Assembly (NCBI GenBank): GCA_001673575.1
Contig: LZME01000059.1
Span: forward strand, 1 to 64,000
Reading direction: 5' to 3'
DNA: 64,000 nucleotides
Origin: Mycolicibacter heraklionensis
GTDB taxonomy: Bacteria > Actinomycetota > Actinomycetes > Mycobacteriales > Mycobacteriaceae
Part shown: positions 59,658-64,000 of the stretch, piece by piece
Layout: every line of letters starts with the position of its first letter
How positions within the stretch are numbered: the first letter of the stretch is position 1
Notes under the pieces: model-generated
What the model was told of the DNA's origin: nothing
Database searches by the model: none
Seen by the model: only the letters and a program-made list of their open reading frames with translations
Made by a program: the position numbers and the translations under genes

Positions 59658-61406
59658 ATGCTTCTGGCGCTGCTGCGCTGCTACTTGCGGCCCTACCGCC
59701 GGCCGGTCGCGGCGGTGATGGCATTGCAACTGATCAGCACGCTGGCTTCGTTGTACCTGCCGACCGTCAATGCCACGATCATCGACGACGGCGTGGTCCG
59801 CGGGAACACCGCGATCATCGTCCGGCTGGGCGCGGTGATGCTGGGCGTCACCGGCGTGCAGATGTTGTGCACCATCGCCGCGGTCTATTTCGGCGCGCGC
59901 ACCGGGACCGGCTTCGGACGCGATCTGCGCCGGGCGGTGTTCGCTCAGGTGATCCGGTTCTCCGAACGCGAAACCACGCGGTTCGGGGCGCCAACCCTGT
60001 TGACCCGCACCACCAACGACGTCCGCCAGATCCAGCTGGTGGTGCAGCTGGGCGCCAGCACGCTGGTCACCGCGCCGATCATGTGCATCGGCGGGGTGCT
60101 GATGGCGGTGCACCAAGACGCGGGACTGGCCTGGCTGCTGGCCGTCAGCGTGCCGGTGCTGGCGCTGGCGAATTACCTGATCGTGTCGCGGATGCTGCCG
60201 CTGTTTCGGCGCATGCAGATGCTGATCGACAACATCAACCGGGTGCTGCGCGACCAGCTCACCGGCATGCGGGTGATCCGCGCCTTCGCCCGCGAGCCTT
60301 TCGAGCGAGACCGGTTCGCCCAGGCCAACACGGCGCTGTCGGACGCCTCCCTGACGGTCGGGAACCTGCAGGTGCTGATGCTGCCGACCACCACGCTGAT
60401 CATCAACGCATCCAGCGTCGCGCTGATCTGGTTCGGCGCGTTACGCATTGATGCCGGGCAGATGCAGGTCGGGTCGCTGATCGCGTTCCTCTCCTACTTC
60501 ATGCAGATCCTGATGGCCGTGCTGATGGCCACCATGGTGCTGGCGATCCTGCCGCGCGCCGCGGTCTGCGCCGAGCGGATCACCGCGGTGCTGTCTACCG
60601 AACCGACGATCAGTCCCCCAGCGCAACCGGTGTCACCGTCCTCGCCGACCGGTGAGGTCCGCCTGGACGGGGTCGGCTTCCGTTACCCCGGCGCCGACCG
60701 CTCGGTGCTGGCCGACGTGTCAATGACCGCGCGGCCCGGCACCACCACCGCGGTAGTCGGCTCCACCGGATCGGGCAAATCCACCCTGGTGTCACTTGTC
60801 TGCCGGTTGCGCGACGTGACCGACGGCGCGGTGTTCATCGACGGCGTGGACGTGCGCGACCGCGACCCCGAGGAGCTGTGGTCGGGCATCGGCCTGGTGC
60901 CCCAGCGCGGCTACCTGTTCTCCGGCACGGTCGCCGACAACCTGCGTTACGGCGCCCCGGCGGGGGCCGTCGTCAGCGACGAGCAGATGTGGGACGCGCT
61001 GCGGGTGGCCGCCGCCGACGACTTCGTGGCAGCCCACCCTGACGGGCTGGCGATGCCGGTGGCCCAGGGCGGGATCAACCTGTCCGGCGGGCAACGTCAA
61101 CGGCTCGCGATCGCCCGGGCGGTGATCCGGCGCCCCTCGATCTACCTGTTCGACGACGCCTTCTCGGCCCTGGACACGCGCACCGACGCCCGGGTGCGCG
61201 CAGCCCTGCGCGAGGTGGCCGTGCACGCGACGGTGATCATCGTGGCGCAGCGGATCTCGACGGTTATCCAGGCCGATCAGGTGATCGTCCTCGACGACGG
61301 CCGGGTGGTCGGCACCGGAACCCACGGCGAGCTGCTGGCCGACTGCCCCACTTATGCCGAGTTCGCCGAATCCCAGTCGGTGACTGCCGGGGTCGGTGGC
61401 CAGTGA
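59658..61406 (+). CDS. ABC exporter half-transporter with degenerate catalytic site
   Basis: A 582-residue protein equivalent to Rv1273c. Six N-terminal transmembrane helices (about 10-310) are followed by a nucleotide-binding domain with Walker [10 protein letters not shown] and a canonical signature LSGGQRQR. Walker B ends FDDAF, with Asp in place of the catalytic Glu, and the switch His is Gln (IIVAQRIST). This is the degenerate half of a heterodimeric exporter. ATG 59658 gives the family start [16 protein letters not shown]. It overlaps the second half-transporter by GTGA. Confidence 0.95.
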   Translation: MLLALLRCYLRPYRRPVAAVMALQLISTLASLYLPTVNATIIDDGVVRGNTAIIVRLGAVMLGVTGVQMLCTIAAVYFGARTGTGFGRDLRRAVFAQVIRFSERETTRFGAPTLLTRTTNDVRQIQLVVQLGASTLVTAPIMCIGGVLMAVHQDAGLAWLLAVSVPVLALANYLIVSRMLPLFRRMQMLIDNINRVLRDQLTGMRVIRAFAREPFERDRFAQANTALSDASLTVGNLQVLMLPTTTLIINASSVALIWFGALRIDAGQMQVGSLIAFLSYFMQILMAVLMATMVLAILPRAAVCAERITAVLSTEPTISPPAQPVSPSSPTGEVRLDGVGFRYPGADRSVLADVSMTARPGTTTAVVGSTGSGKSTLVSLVCRLRDVTDGAVFIDGVDVRDRDPEELWSGIGLVPQRGYLFSGTVADNLRYGAPAGAVVSDEQMWDALRVAAADDFVAAHPDGLAMPVAQGGINLSGGQRQRLAIARAVIRRPSIYLFDDAFSALDTRTDARVRAALREVAVHATVIIVAQRISTVIQADQVIVLDDGRVVGTGTHGELLADCPTYAEFAESQSVTAGVGGQ

Positions 61407-63289
61407 CCGCACCCGTGGCGGCGCCGACGGTACGGGCCGCGAACTTCTGGCCGACCGCGCTGCGCCTGGCCCGCCGGATGGGCCCGCAGCGCCGGCTGGT
61501 CGCGGCGGTCATCAGCCTGTCGCTGGGCGGTATCGCGCTCGGTGTGGCCGGACCGCGGATTCTCGGTCATGCCACTGATCTGGTGTTCAACGGCATCATC
61601 GGCCGCGGACTGCCGCCGGGAATCACCAAACAGCAAGCCATCGAGCAAGCCCGCGCCGCCGGTCGGGGCACCTACGCCGAGATGCTGTCGCGGATGGACG
61701 TGATGCCGGGCGCGGGTATCGACTTCGCCGCGGTGGCGCGCACCCTGACGCTGGCGATGGGCCTGTATCTGATTGCGGCGCTGATGGTCTGGACGCAGGC
61801 ACGGTTGCTCAACGTGATCTTGCAGCGCACCATGCGGGCGCTGCGCCGCGACGTCGAAAACAAACTGCACCGGCTGCCGCTGCGCTACTTCGATACTCAG
61901 CGGCGCGGGGAGCTGTTGAGCCGGGTCACCAATGACGTCGACAACACCGCGACATCGGTGTCTATGACGGTCAGTCAACTGTTCTCCTCGGTGCTGACCG
62001 TGCTGGTGGTGCTGGCCATGATGCTGTCCATCTCGCCGCTGCTGGCCCTGATCACCGTGGCCGGAGTCCCGGTGACCCTGCTGGCGGTACGGTCGATCAC
62101 CCGGCGCTCACAACGGCTGTTCGCCGCGCAGTGGGCGGCCACCGGGCAACTCAACGCCCACTTGGAGGAGACCTACAGCGGCTTCACCCTGGTGCGGACA
62201 TTCGGCCACCGCGACTGGGCACAGCAACGGTTCGACGACTGCAACGACGAGTTGTACCGGGCCGGGTTCGGCGCCCAATTCTTCTCCGGGCTGATCGCAC
62301 CGGCGACCGGGCTGATCGCCAACCTCGGCTACGTCGCGGTCGCGGTCATCGGCGGAATCCAGGTGGCCACCGGACAGATCACCCTGGGCAGCATCCAGGC
62401 ATTCATCGCCTATGTCCGCCAGTTCAACCAACCGCTGGGCAATCTGGCCTCGATGTTCAACGCCCTGCAGTCCGGTGCCGCCAGCGCCGAGCGGGTGTTT
62501 GCCTTCCTCGACGAGGCCGAAGAACCCCCGGCTCCGGCGACGCCGCTCTGGGGCGACCTTGCCGGCCCGCGCGGGCGGGTGGAGTTCCGCGACGTCAGCT
62601 TCGGCTACCGACCCGGCGTGCCGGTGATCGAGGACCTGTCACTGAGCGTGGCAGCGGGCAGCACGGTGGCCATCGTCGGCCCGACCGGGGCCGGCAAGAC
62701 CACCCTGGTCAACCTGCTGATGCGGTTCTACGACGTGGACCGCGGACAGATCCTGATCGACGGCGTGGACATCACAGCCGTGGACCGCTGTGCACTGCGT
62801 TCGTCAATCGGCATGGTACTGCAGGACACCTGGCTGTTCACCGGAACGCTCGCCGAGAACATCGGCTACGGCCGGCCCGGCGCCACCGAGGACGAGATCA
62901 TCGAGGCGGCCCGCGCCGCGCATGTCGATCCCTTCGTGCGGACCTTGCCGGACGGCTACGGCACCCGGGTCAACGACGATGGCGGGGCCATCAGCGCCGG
63001 CGAGAAGCAGCTGATCACCATCGCCCGGGCATTCCTGGCCCAGCCGCAACTGCTCATCCTCGACGAGGCCACTAGCTCGGTGGACACCCGCACCGAACTG
63101 CTGATCCAGCGGGCGATGCGGGAGCTGCGCCGGGGACGCACCAGTTTCATTATCGCCCATCGACTTTCGACGATCCGCGACGCGGACCTGATCCTGGTGA
63201 TGCAGGCCGGCCGGATCGTCGAGCAGGGCACCCACGCCGAATTGCTGGCCCGCCGCGGGGCCTACTGGGCGATGGCCGAGGGCAACTGA
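61403..63289 (+). CDS. ABC exporter half-transporter (catalytic partner)
   Basis: A 628-residue protein equivalent to Rv1272c. The transmembrane domain spans about 30-350 with an insertion after the first helix ([18 protein letters not shown]). The nucleotide-binding domain has Walker [10 protein letters not shown], a non-canonical signature ISAGEKQ, an intact Walker [13 protein letters not shown] and the switch His in IIAHRLST. Paired with the degenerate partner, it should have one hydrolytic site made of its Walker B and the partner's LSGGQ. The substrate is unknown; long-chain lipids have been proposed for the M. tuberculosis pair. Confidence 0.95.
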   Translation: MTAPVAAPTVRAANFWPTALRLARRMGPQRRLVAAVISLSLGGIALGVAGPRILGHATDLVFNGIIGRGLPPGITKQQAIEQARAAGRGTYAEMLSRMDVMPGAGIDFAAVARTLTLAMGLYLIAALMVWTQARLLNVILQRTMRALRRDVENKLHRLPLRYFDTQRRGELLSRVTNDVDNTATSVSMTVSQLFSSVLTVLVVLAMMLSISPLLALITVAGVPVTLLAVRSITRRSQRLFAAQWAATGQLNAHLEETYSGFTLVRTFGHRDWAQQRFDDCNDELYRAGFGAQFFSGLIAPATGLIANLGYVAVAVIGGIQVATGQITLGSIQAFIAYVRQFNQPLGNLASMFNALQSGAASAERVFAFLDEAEEPPAPATPLWGDLAGPRGRVEFRDVSFGYRPGVPVIEDLSLSVAAGSTVAIVGPTGAGKTTLVNLLMRFYDVDRGQILIDGVDITAVDRCALRSSIGMVLQDTWLFTGTLAENIGYGRPGATEDEIIEAARAAHVDPFVRTLPDGYGTRVNDDGGAISAGEKQLITIARAFLAQPQLLILDEATSSVDTRTELLIQRAMRELRRGRTSFIIAHRLSTIRDADLILVMQAGRIVEQGTHAELLARRGAYWAMAEGN

Positions 63290-63290
63290 A

Positions 63291-64000
63291 TCAAGGCGCG
63301 TCGTCGTCTTCGTTGTCCCCCAGCAGCCGCTCTGGGTGGTGGTAGTGGTTGGTGCGGGGTTGACCTCTGTCTAGGTGGGGTGGGGGCAGGGTTTGGGTGG
63401 TGCCGTCGAGGCGCTTGCGGGTTTTCCAGCCGCCCGAGGTGATGAGTTCGTGGTGGGTGCCGCAGCGCAGGGTCAGGCCGGTGATGTCGGTGCGCCCGGT
63501 TTTGGCGTAGTCCTCGTCGTGATGCACTTCGCAGCAGTAGCCGGAAACCGGGCAGTTGGGGTGGGAGCACCCGCGTTCTTTGGCGTAGAGCACGATGCGT
63601 TGGGCCGGCGAAGCCAGCCGCTTGGTGTGGAACAGGGCAAGTTCTTTGGCGCCGTCGTAGATGCGTAGGTAGTGGTGGGCGTGGCTGGCCATGGCGATCA
63701 CGTCGCGCATCGGTAGCCAGGTGCCGCCGCCGGTGTGGGCTTTGCCGGTGCCCGATTCCAGGTCGTCCAGCGCGGCCGAGACGATGATGGCGGCCGGTAA
63801 ACCGTTGTGCTGCCCCAGGTCCCCGGAAGCCAGTAGGGCGCGGTCCATGGCGGTCAGGGCATCGTGATTGCGTTGGGCGACGCTGCGGGTGTCGGCGTCG
63901 ATCGCGGCTTGGCTGGGGGTCCCGCCGGTGCAGGGAGTCTCATCGCCCGGGTTGCACATGCCAGGAGCAGCCCAGCGGGCCAGTACGGCGTCGAGGGTGG
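63291..64000 (-). CDS. 13E12-family (DUF222) HNH endonuclease, 5' end beyond the window
   Basis: The C-terminal 236 or so residues of a 13E12 repeat-family protein; the frame stays open to the window edge, so the start lies beyond 64000. Visible are the end of the DUF222 region ([20 protein letters not shown]), [17 protein letters not shown], and the HNH zinc-binding module: [24 protein letters not shown] and CGTHHELI. The tail [22 protein letters not shown] is typical. These genes occur in many copies in mycobacterial genomes and are suspected mobile elements. It is convergent with the ABC exporter, one base apart. Confidence 0.93.
   Translation of the reverse strand, partial: TLDAVLARWAAPGMCNPGDETPCTGGTPSQAAIDADTRSVAQRNHDALTAMDRALLASGDLGQHNGLPAAIIVSAALDDLESGTGKAHTGGGTWLPMRDVIAMASHAHHYLRIYDGAKELALFHTKRLASPAQRIVLYAKERGCSHPNCPVSGYCCEVHHDEDYAKTGRTDITGLTLRCGTHHELITSGGWKTRKRLDGTTQTLPPPHLDRGQPRTNHYHHPERLLGDNEDDDAP

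Overview
The window comes from a member of the Mycobacteriaceae. The evidence is a GC-rich genome, a mycobacterial rrn leader beside murA, a MurA with Asp at the fosfomycin site, an ATP synthase operon with the b-delta fusion and the actinobacterial alpha and gamma insertions, fused CysNC and fused OppD, a PGRS repeat protein and a 13E12-type HNH protein. Gene order matches, in inverted orientation, the Mycobacterium tuberculosis block from the Rv1272c/Rv1273c ABC exporter to murA (Rv1315) and rrn. Lineage-specific genes are inserted in several places. I do not assign a species.

Layout. 1-1463 (minus): rrn promoter and leader, then murA. 1529-2154 (plus): cobalamin adenosyltransferase. 2188-10554 (minus): DUF2550 gene and the whole ATP synthase operon. 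10670-14486 (minus): wecA, tsaC, prmC, prfA, mostly with 4-base overlaps. 14510-16952: rpmE and rho. 17219-23662 (minus): thrB, thrC, hom, lysA, argS, nearly all with stop/start overlaps. 23775-23850: tRNA-Arg(CCG).

23.9-31.9 kb is the first accessory region. It holds a three-gene type VII secretion-like cassette (EspC-like partner, WxG effector with a glycine-zipper C terminus, six-helix membrane protein), a decayed stretch, two F420-type oxidoreductases, a Fic protein behind a large symmetric palindrome array, a secreted DUF4185 (GH183-like) protein and a VOC protein. 31.9-36.7 kb is sulfate assimilation and carbonic anhydrase (Rrf2 regulator, cysQ, cysNC, cysD, canA). 36.9-43.7 kb is the oppBCDA transporter with a translationally coupled flavin monooxygenase. 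43.7-48.2 kb is an SbcC/SbcD-like pair and sixA.

48.2-58.4 kb is the second accessory region and the most unusual one. It has four MarR-family paralogues, a promoter-plus-start remnant of a fifth, a Sec-exported PGRS protein, a GjpA-like exported protein, and a divergent HsaA-like oxygenase/TetR pair. Upstream elements are duplicated among these genes: an 18-bp operator-like palindrome and an exact 17-bp element shared by a MarR gene and the GjpA-like gene. This suggests a locally expanded self-regulating circuit. 58.4-63.3 kb returns to the conserved backbone (lprC, lprB, heterodimeric ABC exporter). The window ends inside a 13E12-family HNH gene.

Main candidates for something undescribed: the type VII toxin/immunity-like cassette (23928-26383), the MarR paralogue array with duplicated operators (48281-58420), and the Fic operator array (27774-27847).
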